This document shows positions 16,999 to 25,237 of a stretch of 64,000 nucleotides of DNA, one piece after another; within the stretch, counting starts at the first letter, position 1, and each line of letters starts with the position of its first letter. The translations under genes and the position numbers were made by a program. The stretch is from assembly GCA_016720855.1 (NCBI GenBank), contig JADKJU010000001.1, positions 985,501-1,049,500 on the forward strand, in the 5' to 3' direction. The notes beneath the pieces were generated by a model, which saw nothing but the letters and a program-made list of their open reading frames with translations, searched no databases and was not told the DNA's origin. This DNA is from Betaproteobacteria bacterium. GTDB lineage: Bacteria; Pseudomonadota; Gammaproteobacteria; Burkholderiales; Usitatibacteraceae.

Positions 16999-17700
16999 AT
17001 GGAACGACGCGACTTCGTGAAACTTTGCGCCGCCACCGCGGCGACGGCCACCCTCCCCACCGCGGCGCAGGCCGCCGCGCTCAAGGCTCGCCTCTACCCG
17101 CGTGCCCTGCTCGTGGAGGAACGCGGGCAACCCGTCCGCTCCGAATCCCTGCGCGCCGGCGTCAATTACGTCTTCGAGTATCCGTTCGCGGCGACGCCCT
17201 GCTTCCTGCTGCGCCTGTCGAAGCCCACCGCCGGCGGGATCGACCTCAGGACCGAGGCGGGCGGCCTCTATCGCTGGGAAGGCGGCGTGGGGCCGGAGAA
17301 GACCCTCGTCGCCTATTCGGCCATCTGCGCGCACAAGCTCACCTACCCCACGCGGCAGGTGAGCTTCATCGGCTACCGCGACGCCCCCAGCCCCGTCGCC
17401 GGCCCCGGCAAGGTGATCACCTGCTGCTCGGATCGCAGCGTCTATGACCCTTCGGCCGGTGCGCGCGTGGTGTCGGGACCGGCACCCCAGCCGCTCGCGA
17501 CCATCCTCCTCGAGCACGATGCGAGCAAGGACGAATTCACCGCGGTGGGCACGTTCGGCGGCGAGATGTTCAACATGTTCTTCCAGAAGTTCGGCTTCCG
17601 CCTTGAGCTCGAAATGGGAGACCGCGCGAAGTCCGGCGTCGAGGGGCGCGCGGTCGTGCGCGAACTCTCGACCTACAGCGCCCAGTGGGCGCAGTGCTGA
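16999..17700 (+). CDS. Tat-exported Rieske-like protein lacking the second His ligand
   Basis: 233 aa. The start has a Tat-type motif (ERRDFVKLC) and an Ala-rich stretch ending AQA near residue 25, so a periplasmic site is likely. The Rieske-like core has the first ligand pair Cys110-Ala-His112 and then CCSDRSVYD. Aligned with the usual C-P-C-H-G-S-x-F-D loop, Cys142 matches the cluster Cys, but the His position is Asp145. GPAPQPLATI follows, as in Rieske proteins. Whether it binds 2Fe-2S with Asp, or no cluster, cannot be told here. I recall similar betaproteobacterial proteins. The downstream gene is cysK, 17 nt away. Confidence 0.75.
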   Translation: MERRDFVKLCAATAATATLPTAAQAAALKARLYPRALLVEERGQPVRSESLRAGVNYVFEYPFAATPCFLLRLSKPTAGGIDLRTEAGGLYRWEGGVGPEKTLVAYSAICAHKLTYPTRQVSFIGYRDAPSPVAGPGKVITCCSDRSVYDPSAGARVVSGPAPQPLATILLEHDASKDEFTAVGTFGGEMFNMFFQKFGFRLELEMGDRAKSGVEGRAVVRELSTYSAQWAQC

Positions 17701-17717
17701 ATACCGAGGAGAAGGCC

Positions 17718-18698
17718 ATGAGCGCCTGGTTCGCCGACAATTCCCTTTCCATCGGCCGCACGCCGCTCGTGCGCCTGAACCGCGTTACCGACGGCGCACC
17801 GGCCACCGTGCTCGCCAAGATCGAGGGACGCAATCCGGCCTACTCGGTGAAGTGCCGCATCGGCGCGGCGATGGTCTGGGACGCGGAGAAGCGCGGCCTG
17901 CTGGGGCCGGGCAAGGAGATCGTCGAGCCCACGAGCGGCAACACCGGCATCGCGCTCGCGTTCGTGGCGGCCGCGCGCGGCATCCCGATCACGCTCACGA
18001 TGCCCGACTCGATGAGCATCGAGCGGCGCAAGCTCCTGCTCGCCTACGGCGCGAAGCTCGTCCTCACGGAAGGCGCCAAGGGCATGGCGGGCGCCGTGGC
18101 GAAGGCCGAGGAGATCGCCGCATCCGATCCCGGCAGGTACGTGCTCCTGCAGCAGTTCAAGAATCCCGCCAACCCCGCCATCCACGAGTCCACGACGGGA
18201 CCGGAGATCTGGGAGGACACCGGTGGGGCAATCGACATCCTCGTCTCGGGCGTGGGCACCGGCGGCACGATCACGGGCATCTCGCGCTACATCAAGATGA
18301 CGCGCGGCAAGGCGATCACCTCCGTCGCGGTGGAGCCGGCCGCGAGCCCGCTCATGACGCAGAAGCGCGCCGGGGAGCCGCTCAAGCCAGGCCCGCACAA
18401 GATCCAGGGCATCGGCGCGAACTTCATGCCCGACGTGCTGGACCTGTCCCTCGTGGACGTCGTCGAGCAGGTGACGAACGAGGAGGCCATCGCCTACGCG
18501 CGGCGACTTGCCCGCGAGGAAGGCATTCTCTCGGGCATCTCCTGCGGGGCCGCCGCCGCCGTGGCCGTTCGCCTGGCGAAGCGCCCGGAAAACGCCGGCA
18601 AGACGATCGTGGTGATCCTGCCCGACTCCGGCGAACGCTACCTGAGCTCGATCCTCTTCGAGGGGCTGTACGACGCCGCGGGTTTGCCCGCGGACTGA
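17718..18698 (+). CDS. cysK: Cysteine synthase A (O-acetylserine sulfhydrylase)
   Basis: 326 aa. PLP enzyme making cysteine from O-acetylserine and sulfide. The PLP lysine is Lys45 in NPAYSVKCRIG. The substrate loop PTSGNTGIALA is near 73, the phosphate loop GVGTGGTITG near 178, and the C-terminal SGISCGAAA and VVILPDSGERYLS are conserved. The ATG at 17718 has GAGGAGAAGG upstream; an earlier in-frame ATG at 17685 overlaps the Rieske gene and lacks SD. Likely co-transcribed with the Rieske-like gene. Confidence 0.95.
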   Translation: MSAWFADNSLSIGRTPLVRLNRVTDGAPATVLAKIEGRNPAYSVKCRIGAAMVWDAEKRGLLGPGKEIVEPTSGNTGIALAFVAAARGIPITLTMPDSMSIERRKLLLAYGAKLVLTEGAKGMAGAVAKAEEIAASDPGRYVLLQQFKNPANPAIHESTTGPEIWEDTGGAIDILVSGVGTGGTITGISRYIKMTRGKAITSVAVEPAASPLMTQKRAGEPLKPGPHKIQGIGANFMPDVLDLSLVDVVEQVTNEEAIAYARRLAREEGILSGISCGAAAAVAVRLAKRPENAGKTIVVILPDSGERYLSSILFEGLYDAAGLPAD

Positions 18699-18711
18699 CG
18701 GCGCCCGGGCG

Positions 18712-19551
18712 TCAGGGCAAGGGCTTGCGAAACTTGAGCGCGAAGTTGTCCGCCTCCCCGATCGCCACGTACTTCGCGCGATCCGTGTCCTTGAGCGACA
18801 GCGTCGGCGGCAGCGTCCAGACGCCTTGCGGATAGTCCTTCGTATCCCGCGGATTGGCCAGGATTTCCGAGCGCGCCACGAACTCGAAGCCGGCGCGCTT
18901 CGCCAGTTCGATCGCGTAGTCCTCGCGCACGTACCCGTCCTTCGCCTTCGGATCCTGGGGCCGGTCGGTGGGGGCGCGGTGGTCCTCGATGCCGAGGATG
19001 CCGCCGGGCTTCAGGGCGCGATGGAAGGCCTGCAGCGCCTCGTCCGCGTAGCCACCCGCAATCCAGTTGTGCAGGTTGCGGAAGGTGAGAACGAAGTCCG
19101 CCGACCCGGGCGGGGCCACGTCGTAGTAGCCCTTCGCGAAGGCGGTCACCGTCAGGCGGCCGTATACCGGCTTGTCCCCGGCGAGCTTGTCGAGAAAGGC
19201 CTGGTGCGCCCGTTCGTAGCCCGCTCGCCCCTTCACGGACTCCAGCGGAAACTGGGCCACGTAGAACGTCCCCCGGTCGCGCAGGTAAGGGGCCAGGATT
19301 TCCGTCCAGTAGCCGCCTCCCGGAGAAATTTCCACCACCGTCGCGTCGGGTCGGGTGCCGAAGAACACAAGTTCCTCGTAGGGCTTGCGAACGGCATCGC
19401 GCGCGACGAAGGCGGGTGTGCGGTGTGTGCCCCCGATCGCCTGCTTCAGGGCATCGTCGGCGCTCGCACCCAATGCGGCGATGGCAAGCGCGGCGCCCAG
19501 GAGTGGACGAAAGTGTCGTGAGTTGCGTGGGACCGGAGCGAGGGCTTTCAT
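18712..19551 (-). CDS. Predicted exported class I SAM methyltransferase
   Basis: 279 aa from the ATG at 19551. The N-terminus looks like a Sec signal peptide: basic RNSRHFRP, hydrophobic LLGAALAIAALGASA, then ADD. The rest is a Rossmann methyltransferase of the COG4798 type (recollection): motif I VVEISPGGGYWTEILAPYL, FVLTFRNLHNWIAGG, and GGILGIEDHRAP. It is odd for a SAM-dependent enzyme to carry an export signal, since SAM is cytoplasmic. The substrate is unknown. It is convergent with cysK and divergent from aat with only 30 nt between. Confidence 0.85.
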   Translation of the reverse strand: MKALAPVPRNSRHFRPLLGAALAIAALGASADDALKQAIGGTHRTPAFVARDAVRKPYEELVFFGTRPDATVVEISPGGGYWTEILAPYLRDRGTFYVAQFPLESVKGRAGYERAHQAFLDKLAGDKPVYGRLTVTAFAKGYYDVAPPGSADFVLTFRNLHNWIAGGYADEALQAFHRALKPGGILGIEDHRAPTDRPQDPKAKDGYVREDYAIELAKRAGFEFVARSEILANPRDTKDYPQGVWTLPPTLSLKDTDRAKYVAIGEADNFALKFRKPLP

Positions 19552-19581
19552 GGTCCGCAAGGCTATCCCATTTCCACTAAA

Positions 19582-20307
19582 GTGAGGACGGTGATCCCCT
19601 TCCTGCGCCCCGGCGACCCCTTCCCCCCCGTATCCAGGGCCCAGCGCTCGCCCAACGGGCTGCTCTGCGCCGGCGCGGACCTCTCGCCGCAGAGGATCCT
19701 CGACGCCTATGCGAAGGGGATCTTCCCGTGGTTCTCGGAGGGCGACCCGATCCTCTGGTGGTCGCCGCACCCGCGCATGGTCCTTCTCCCCGAAGAGCTC
19801 AAGGTGTCGCGCTCGCTCAGGAAGGCGGTGGCCCGCGGGCCATTCGAAACGCGATTCGATACCGCGTTCGCACAGGTGATGGCCGAGTGCGCGGCCCCCC
19901 GCGACGGGCTGCCGGGAACCTGGATCGTCCCGGAGATGGTCGCGGCCTACACGCGCCTGCATGAGCTGGGCTACGCGCACTCGGTCGAGTCGTGGAAGGA
20001 CGGCGAGCTGGCCGGCGGGCTCTACGGCATCCTGCTCGGCCGGGTCTTCTTCGGCGAGTCGATGTTCTCGCGCGAGACGGACGCATCCAAGGTGGCCCTG
20101 GTGAAGCTGGTGGATCGCGTGCGCGATCTGGGCGTGCGCGTCATCGATTGCCAGCAGGCCACGCGCCACCTGGCTTCCCTGGGCGCGCGCGAGATTCCGA
20201 GGCGCGACTTCGCGCACCTGCTGGCCGAGTCGATACAATATCCCCCGTCCGGCAGCCGTTGGCCGGCCACCGAGGAAGCATGGCGAAGCTCAACGATCTC
20301 CCGATAG
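19582..20307 (+). CDS. aat: Leucyl/phenylalanyl-tRNA-protein transferase
   Basis: 241 aa with a GTG start at 19582 (another GTG at 19591 is possible). Adds Leu or Phe to proteins with N-terminal Arg or Lys, marking them for ClpS-ClpAP. Family motifs: FPPVSRAQRSPNGLLCAGAD, AYAKGIFPWFSEGDPILWWS near 50, GGLYGILLGRVFFGESMFS near 145, and VRVIDCQQATRHLASLGARE near 195. Its end overlaps bpt by 28 nt in another frame, a tight coupling of two N-degron enzymes. Confidence 0.95.
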   Translation: MRTVIPFLRPGDPFPPVSRAQRSPNGLLCAGADLSPQRILDAYAKGIFPWFSEGDPILWWSPHPRMVLLPEELKVSRSLRKAVARGPFETRFDTAFAQVMAECAAPRDGLPGTWIVPEMVAAYTRLHELGYAHSVESWKDGELAGGLYGILLGRVFFGESMFSRETDASKVALVKLVDRVRDLGVRVIDCQQATRHLASLGAREIPRRDFAHLLAESIQYPPSGSRWPATEEAWRSSTISR

Positions 20308-21002
20308 CGAACCTGCAGTTCTACGCGACGGCCCCGTACCCTTGCAGCTACGTGCCGGGACGCCTCGCGCGCTCGCAGGTCGCAACTCCCAGCTACCTCA
20401 TCGATACGGAGGCCTACGGCAGCCTCGTCTCCGCCGGCTTCCGCCGCTCGGGTGCTTTCACCTACCGCCCCTACTGCGACCACTGCCAGGCCTGCGTGCC
20501 GGTGCGCGTGGTCGCCTCCGAGTTCGAGCCGAACCGCTCCCAGCGTCGATCCTGGAAACGGCACTCGGGGCTGGAGGTTCGTTTCGGCGAGCTCAAGTTC
20601 AGTCCCGAGCATTACGCCCTGTATCGCCTGTACCAGGGGGAGCGCCACCGAGGCGGCGGCATGGACCACGACAGCCGCGAGCAGTACATCCATTTCCTGC
20701 TGCAATCGAACGTCACCACCAGCCTCGCGGAGTTCCGCGAGGAAGGCAAGCTGCGCATGGTGTCCATCGTGGACGAGCTGGCCGACGGCCTGTCCTCGGT
20801 CTATACCTTCTTCGACCCGCTCGTGCAAAAGGCAAGCTTCGGCACCTGGAACATCGTGTGGCAGATCGAGGAGGCCCGGCGGCGCGGCCTTCCCTACGTG
20901 TACCTCGGCTACTGGATCGCGCAGAGCCGCAAGATGGCCTACAAGAGCGAATTCCGCCCCATCGAGGGGCTCACCCGCGGGGAATGGAAGCGCCTGCGCT
21001 GA
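20280..21002 (+). CDS. bpt: Aspartate/glutamate leucyltransferase (bacterial N-degron transferase)
   Basis: 240 aa, the Bpt/ATE1-like family. Adds Leu to N-terminal Asp or Glu, again feeding ClpS-ClpAP. Family marks: QFYATAPYPCSYVPGRLARS at the start, the Cys motif YCDHCQACVPVRV near 60, SYLIDTEAYGSLVSAGFRRS, and YVYLGYWIAQSRKMAYKSEF near 210. The ATG at 20280 has GAGGAAG upstream, placing it 28 nt inside the aat 3' end. Its stop shares a base with the pyrD start. Confidence 0.94.
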   Translation: MAKLNDLPIANLQFYATAPYPCSYVPGRLARSQVATPSYLIDTEAYGSLVSAGFRRSGAFTYRPYCDHCQACVPVRVVASEFEPNRSQRRSWKRHSGLEVRFGELKFSPEHYALYRLYQGERHRGGGMDHDSREQYIHFLLQSNVTTSLAEFREEGKLRMVSIVDELADGLSSVYTFFDPLVQKASFGTWNIVWQIEEARRRGLPYVYLGYWIAQSRKMAYKSEFRPIEGLTRGEWKRLR

Positions 21003-22018
21003 TGAGCCTTTATCGCCTCGCCCGCAGTGCCCTCTTCCAGCTCGACCCCGAAACCGCGCACGTGCTCGCGCTCAAGGCGATGGGCACCCTCGGGCCTGCC
21101 GTGGCGCTCCTGGGAGCGGGGTCGGACGCAGGCGAAGAACGCACGGTGATGGGCATCCGCTTCCCGAACCCCGTCGGCCTCGCCGCCGGGATGGACAAGG
21201 ATGCGCAGTATCTCGAGCCGCTGGCGGCCCTGGGCTTCGGCCACCTGGAGGTCGGCACCGTCACGCCGCGCCCGCAGCCGGGCAACCCCAGGCCGCGACT
21301 CTTCCGCCTGGTGGAGCACGAGGCGATCATCAATCGCATGGGCTTCAACAACGTGGGCGTGGAGGCGCTGCTGCGCAACGTCGAGAAATCCCCGTTCCGG
21401 GGCGTCCTGGGCATCAACATCGGCAAGAACTTCGACACGCCCATCGAGCGCGCCGCCGACGACTACCTCGCCTGCCTGGACGCCGTGTACGAGCGCGCGA
21501 CCTACGTCGCGGTCAACATCTCCTCGCCCAACACGAAGAACCTGCGCGACCTCCAGTCCCGGGAAAGGCTCGACGAGCTGCTCGGGGCGATCATGGCGCG
21601 GCGCGATTCGCTCGCCGCCCGCGCAGGGAAAGTGACGCCGCTCGCCGTGAAGATCGCCCCCGACCTCGACGACGGGCAGATCGCGGCCGTCGCGGAACTT
21701 GCACTCAAGCACCGCATCGACGCGCTGGTCGCCACCAACACCACCATCGGCCGCGCGGGCGTGGAGGGTCATCGCAACGCACAGGAGGCGGGCGGGCTCT
21801 CGGGGCGCCCCGTGTTCGCGCTCTCGACCGAAGTGCTGCGCAAGCTCGCGCGCCTGCTCGGCGGGCGCATCCCCCTCATCGGCGTGGGCGGCATCCTCTC
21901 GGGAGAGGATGCGAAGGCCAAGGTCGAGGCGGGGGCCAGCCTCGTGCAGATCTACACCGGCTTCATCTACCGCGGCCCGGATCTCATCGCCGAGGCGCGG
22001 CGCGCGCTCAAGGCCTGA
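21002..22018 (+). CDS. pyrD: Dihydroorotate dehydrogenase (quinone), class 2
   Basis: 338 aa. Membrane-associated FMN enzyme oxidising dihydroorotate to orotate with quinone as acceptor, in pyrimidine synthesis. The N-terminal amphipathic extension (MSLYRLARSALFQLDPETAH) marks class 2. Catalytic Ser is in YVAVNISSPNTKNLR near 175. FMN sites include GLAAGMDKD near 62 and LIGVGGILSGEDA near 300. The start overlaps the bpt stop by one base; alanine dehydrogenase follows after 24 nt. Confidence 0.96.
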   Translation: MSLYRLARSALFQLDPETAHVLALKAMGTLGPAVALLGAGSDAGEERTVMGIRFPNPVGLAAGMDKDAQYLEPLAALGFGHLEVGTVTPRPQPGNPRPRLFRLVEHEAIINRMGFNNVGVEALLRNVEKSPFRGVLGINIGKNFDTPIERAADDYLACLDAVYERATYVAVNISSPNTKNLRDLQSRERLDELLGAIMARRDSLAARAGKVTPLAVKIAPDLDDGQIAAVAELALKHRIDALVATNTTIGRAGVEGHRNAQEAGGLSGRPVFALSTEVLRKLARLLGGRIPLIGVGGILSGEDAKAKVEAGASLVQIYTGFIYRGPDLIAEARRALKA

Positions 22019-22042
22019 GCGCAGACTGCGCCGCCGGCCTCC

Positions 22043-23155
22043 ATGCGAATCGGCGTTCCCCGCGAAACGAAGGAAGGCGAGCGCCGTGTCGGTCTCGACC
22101 CGATCGCGATCGGCGTTCTCGCGGGCGACGGCCATGAGGTGCGCGTGGCCTGCGGCGCGGGCCTGGGCATCGGAGCGCCCGACGAGGCGTACCGGGCTGC
22201 CGGCGCCACGATCGTCGATCCCGCCGACGCGTGGAAGGCCGCGCTCGTCGTGAAGGTGAAGGAGATCCAGCCGGGCGAGTGGACCTGCCTGGATCGCCAC
22301 TGCACGCTCTTTTCCTTCCAGCACCTGGTGGGCGAGCCCGGGCTGGCGCGCGAAGTGGCCGCGCGAGGCGTCACCGCCATCGCCTACGAGATGGTGCGCG
22401 ATGCGCAGGGCGGATTCCCGCTCCTCGCGCCCATGTCGGTGATCGCCGGGCGCCTGGCGATCCAGGTGGGCGCGCAGCTCCTCACGCTGCCGGCCGGCGG
22501 CAACGGCACGCTGCTGGCGGGCTGTCCCGGTGCGCCTCCCGCACGCGTGCTCGTGCTCGGAGGCGGCCATGCGGGAACGAATGCGGCGCAGGTCGCATCC
22601 GCGATGGGCGCGGCGGTCACGATCCTCACGCGGTCGCCTGCGACGCGGGAGGCCATCGCCACGCGCCTCGGGCCCTCGATCGAAACCGGCCTGGCCACGC
22701 CCGATGCCATCGAGCGCCACGCCCTGGCCGCGGACCTCGTGGTGGGCGCCGTCTTCATCCCGGGAACGGCCACGCCGAAGCTCCTGGCCCGCTCCCTGGT
22801 CGCGCGCATGAAACCCGGCTCCGTGATCGTGGACATTTCGATCGATGCGGGCGGCATCGCCGAGACGTCGCGGCCGACCACTCACGCGAACCCCACTTAC
22901 GTCGAGCACGGCGTCGTGCACTACTGCGTGGCCAACATGCCCTCGGCGGTGGCGCGCGCCGGTGCGGCGGCCCTGTCGGCGGCGGTCCTGCCCCATGTCC
23001 GGGCGCTGGCCCGCAAGGGCATCGCGCAGGCGATCCGGGACGACAAGGGCCTGCGCGCGGGCGTCATGCTGTGGAACGGACGGTTCACGCACGAAGGCAT
23101 CGCGGCCGAAGCGGGTGAGCCCTGCTCGCCGCTCACGGAGGAAGACCTCGCGTGA
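22043..23155 (+). CDS. ald: Alanine dehydrogenase
   Basis: 370 aa, usual length. NAD-dependent reductive amination of pyruvate / oxidative deamination of L-alanine. The N-terminal catalytic motif VPRETKEGERRVGLDP holds substrate Arg and Lys. The Rossmann loop VLVLGGGHAGTNAAQVASAMG is near 170. Further conserved parts are VVGAVFIPGTATPKL near 240, VIVDISIDAGG near 270 and VANMPSAVARAGA near 300. The GTG start of rnfB overlaps its stop by 4 nt, so it is in the pyrD-to-DUF1841 run. Confidence 0.93.
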   Translation: MRIGVPRETKEGERRVGLDPIAIGVLAGDGHEVRVACGAGLGIGAPDEAYRAAGATIVDPADAWKAALVVKVKEIQPGEWTCLDRHCTLFSFQHLVGEPGLAREVAARGVTAIAYEMVRDAQGGFPLLAPMSVIAGRLAIQVGAQLLTLPAGGNGTLLAGCPGAPPARVLVLGGGHAGTNAAQVASAMGAAVTILTRSPATREAIATRLGPSIETGLATPDAIERHALAADLVVGAVFIPGTATPKLLARSLVARMKPGSVIVDISIDAGGIAETSRPTTHANPTYVEHGVVHYCVANMPSAVARAGAAALSAAVLPHVRALARKGIAQAIRDDKGLRAGVMLWNGRFTHEGIAAEAGEPCSPLTEEDLA

Positions 23156-23661
23156 CCGACCTGGCCACCCGCATCGACGCGCTCCTGCCGCAGACGCAAT
23201 GCACGCAGTGCGGCTTCGAAGGCTGCCTTCCCTATGCGCAGGCCATCGCGAAGGGCGAGGCCGACATCGACCAATGTCCGCCGGGCGGCAATGAAGGCAT
23301 CGCGAAGCTCGCGGCGATTCTCGGCCGCGCCGTGAAGCCGCTCAACCCGGCCCACGGCGAACATCGTCCGCCGCAGGTCGCCTTCATCGACGAGGCGCTT
23401 TGCATCGGCTGCGTGAAGTGCATCCAGGCCTGTCCGGTGGATGCGATCGTGGGCGCCTCCAGGCTCATGCACACGGTGATCGCCGGCTGGTGCACGGGGT
23501 GCGAGCTGTGCATCCCGCCCTGCCCGGTGGACTGCATTTCGCTCGTCCCGGTGGCGAAGTTGCCCGATCCGGATCTGTCGCGCGCCCGGCACGCGTTCCG
23601 CGCCATGCGGCTGGCCCGCGACGTCGCCGAGCACGCGGCCAAACTGGAGGCCTACGAATGA
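23152..23661 (+). CDS. Orphan RnfB-like ferredoxin
   Basis: 169 aa with a GTG start overlapping the ald stop. An N-terminal 4Fe-4S domain of RnfB/Fe-S type (CTQCGFEGC plus a later Cys in DQCPPGG) is followed by two ferredoxin clusters, CIGCVKCIQACPVDAI and CTGCELCIPPCPVDCI. The membrane helix that starts true RnfB is absent, and no other rnf genes are near, so it is probably a soluble ferredoxin rather than part of an Rnf pump. The partner is not known. Close coupling to nth, itself a 4Fe-4S enzyme, recurs in betaproteobacteria (recollection). Confidence 0.88.
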   Translation: MTDLATRIDALLPQTQCTQCGFEGCLPYAQAIAKGEADIDQCPPGGNEGIAKLAAILGRAVKPLNPAHGEHRPPQVAFIDEALCIGCVKCIQACPVDAIVGASRLMHTVIAGWCTGCELCIPPCPVDCISLVPVAKLPDPDLSRARHAFRAMRLARDVAEHAAKLEAYE

Positions 23662-24365
23662 CCGTGGTCGAGGAACGGGCCGGCAAGGTCATGAGCGCCA
23701 GGGCGCGCGCCGAGTTCTTTCGCCTCCTGCGCGACGCCAATCCCGATCCGAGGAGCGAACTCGAGTACGCCACCCCCTACGAACTGCTGGTGGCCGTGGT
23801 GCTCTCGGCGCAGGCGACCGACAAGGGCGTGAACCTCGCCACGAGGAAGCTCTTCCCCGTGGCGGACACGCCGCGGAAAATCGTCGCGCTGGGCGAGGAA
23901 GGCCTGGAGGCGTACATCAAGACCATCGGGCTTTTCCGCACGAAGGCGAAGAATGTGGTCGGGCTGTCGCGAATGCTGCTCGCGGAACACGGCGGCGAGG
24001 TGCCACGCACCCGCGAGGCGCTGGAAAAGCTGCCCGGCGTGGGGCGCAAGACCGCCAACGTGGTGCTGAACGTGGCCTTCGGCGAGCCCACGATGGCCGT
24101 CGATACGCACATCTTTCGCGTATCCAACCGCACGGGACTCGCGCCAGGCAAGGATCCGCTGGCGGTGGAACGCAGGCTCCTCGAGGTCGTGCCCGTGGAG
24201 TATCGCCAGCACGCGCACCACTGGCTCATCCTGCACGGCCGCTACACCTGCGTGGCGCGCTCGCCGAAGTGCGGGCAGTGCCCGGTGGTCGGGCCCTGCG
24301 GGTTCAGGGACAAGGCGAAGCTCGCCGCCCCCCCGGCGCCGAAGCGATCGCGCCTGCCGAAATGA
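23658..24365 (+). CDS. nth: Endonuclease III
   Basis: 235 aa from the ATG at 23658 (ATGA overlap with rnfB); an internal ATG at 23691 is closer to the usual length. Bifunctional DNA glycosylase/AP lyase for oxidised pyrimidines. The helix-hairpin-helix has catalytic Lys (LPGVGRKTANVVLN) and catalytic Asp (AVDTHIFRVSNR). The 4Fe-4S loop at the C-terminus is complete with C-x6-C-x2-C-x5-C spacing (CVARSPKCGQCPVVGPC). A basic Pro-rich tail follows. DUF1841 starts inside its stop. Confidence 0.95.
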   Translation: MTVVEERAGKVMSARARAEFFRLLRDANPDPRSELEYATPYELLVAVVLSAQATDKGVNLATRKLFPVADTPRKIVALGEEGLEAYIKTIGLFRTKAKNVVGLSRMLLAEHGGEVPRTREALEKLPGVGRKTANVVLNVAFGEPTMAVDTHIFRVSNRTGLAPGKDPLAVERRLLEVVPVEYRQHAHHWLILHGRYTCVARSPKCGQCPVVGPCGFRDKAKLAAPPAPKRSRLPK

Positions 24366-24793
24366 GCCTCTTCAACCCCACGCGCGATCAGGTGCGCGAG
24401 TTCTTCTTCGACCTGTGGGCCAAATCGCGGGCGGGACAGGCGTTGACGCCGCTGGAATCGATGGCGCTCGCGATCGTGATGGAGCATCCGGAGTACCACG
24501 AAGTGCTAGCGAATGCCGGACGCTACCGGGACCGAGAGTGGAAGCCGGAGGGCGGCGAGACCAATCCGTTCCTGCACCTGTCGCTGCACCTCGCGATCGA
24601 GGAGCAGGTCGGCATCGACCAGCCGCCGGGCATCCGCGAAGCGGTGAAGGCACTCGCGGCGAAGCACGGTTCGGAGCACGAGGCCCGGCACGCGGTGCTC
24701 GACTGCCTGGCCGAGATCGTCTGGCAGTCGCAGCGCAATGGCGCTCCCTTCGACAACGCCGTCTACCTCGAACGTCTCGCCCAACTCATCTGA
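24362..24793 (+). CDS. DUF1841 family protein
   Basis: 143 aa. Conserved DUF1841 features by recollection: an N-terminal MSLFNPTRDQVREFFFDLWA, a middle TPLESMALAIVMEHPEYH, and NPFLHLSLHLAIEEQVGIDQ. It is soluble, mostly helical, with no signal or metal motif beyond scattered His and Glu. Function unknown. The ATG overlaps the nth stop (ATGA). A perfect terminator hairpin lies 64 nt beyond its stop. Confidence 0.88.
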   Translation: MSLFNPTRDQVREFFFDLWAKSRAGQALTPLESMALAIVMEHPEYHEVLANAGRYRDREWKPEGGETNPFLHLSLHLAIEEQVGIDQPPGIREAVKALAAKHGSEHEARHAVLDCLAEIVWQSQRNGAPFDNAVYLERLAQLI

Positions 24794-24856
24794 AAACGAA
24801 CCGGCCACACCAACCGGGTTCATGGGGAGACGGGTTCGCGAACACGCCCCATGGAA

Positions 24857-24880
24857 AAAGCCCGGCGCGAGCCGGGCTTT
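24857..24880. terminator. Bidirectional Rho-independent terminator
   Basis: Perfect 10-bp stem AAAGCCCGGC / GCCGGGCTTT with a GCGA loop. A/T runs on both sides make it usable from either strand. It separates the plus-strand run ending in DUF1841 from the minus-strand cytochrome pair. Confidence 0.88.
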
Positions 24881-24905
24881 CGGGGTAGGCGGCCGCGGGG
24901 AGTCG

Positions 24906-25229
24906 TCAGTACTTGAGCGTGACGCCCGGCTGGGTCGAGAAGTACGCCGCAAGGTCGAGCATGTCCTTTTCGGACAGGTTCGCGACCTGGCCGGCCATGA
25001 TCGGGTTCTTGCGCTTGCCGGCCTTGTAGTGCTTGAGCGCGGTGGCAAGGTAGTCGGCGTGCTGGCCCGCGATCTTCGGGAATTCGGGGCTCACGCTGAT
25101 GCCGGATTCCCCATGGCAGGCCTTGCACGGCTCGGCCTTGGTTCTGCCGGCATCCGGGTTGCCCGAGGCCGCGAAGGCCGGGACGGCAAGCGAAAGGACG
25201 GCGAGCGCGATGAGCGTGTGCTTGTTCAT
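24906..25229 (-). CDS. Small periplasmic c-type cytochrome
   Basis: 107 aa. Sec signal peptide (MNKHTLIALAVLSLAVPAFA), then one haem site CKACH near residue 35 and a likely axial Met in NPIMAGQ near 77. This is the class I, c553/c4-half type. The ATG at 25229 follows the upstream cytochrome stop by 8 nt. The two cytochromes share the pattern GQHA.Y...ALK.YK.G.R..P.M and so arose by duplication. Likely an electron carrier; the donor and acceptor are unknown. Confidence 0.92.
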   Translation of the reverse strand: MNKHTLIALAVLSLAVPAFAASGNPDAGRTKAEPCKACHGESGISVSPEFPKIAGQHADYLATALKHYKAGKRKNPIMAGQVANLSEKDMLDLAAYFSTQPGVTLKY

Positions 25230-25237
25230 GGCGCGCC

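Noticed and set aside
18695..18715. Terminator between cysK and the methyltransferase gene (CTGACG...CGTCAG)
   Set aside because: The outer 6 bp pair, but the inside is mispaired and there is no T run on either strand.
23152..23661. Subunit of a membrane Rnf complex
   Set aside because: The N-terminal membrane helix of RnfB is missing and no rnfA, C, D, E or G gene is nearby, so a soluble ferredoxin role is more likely.
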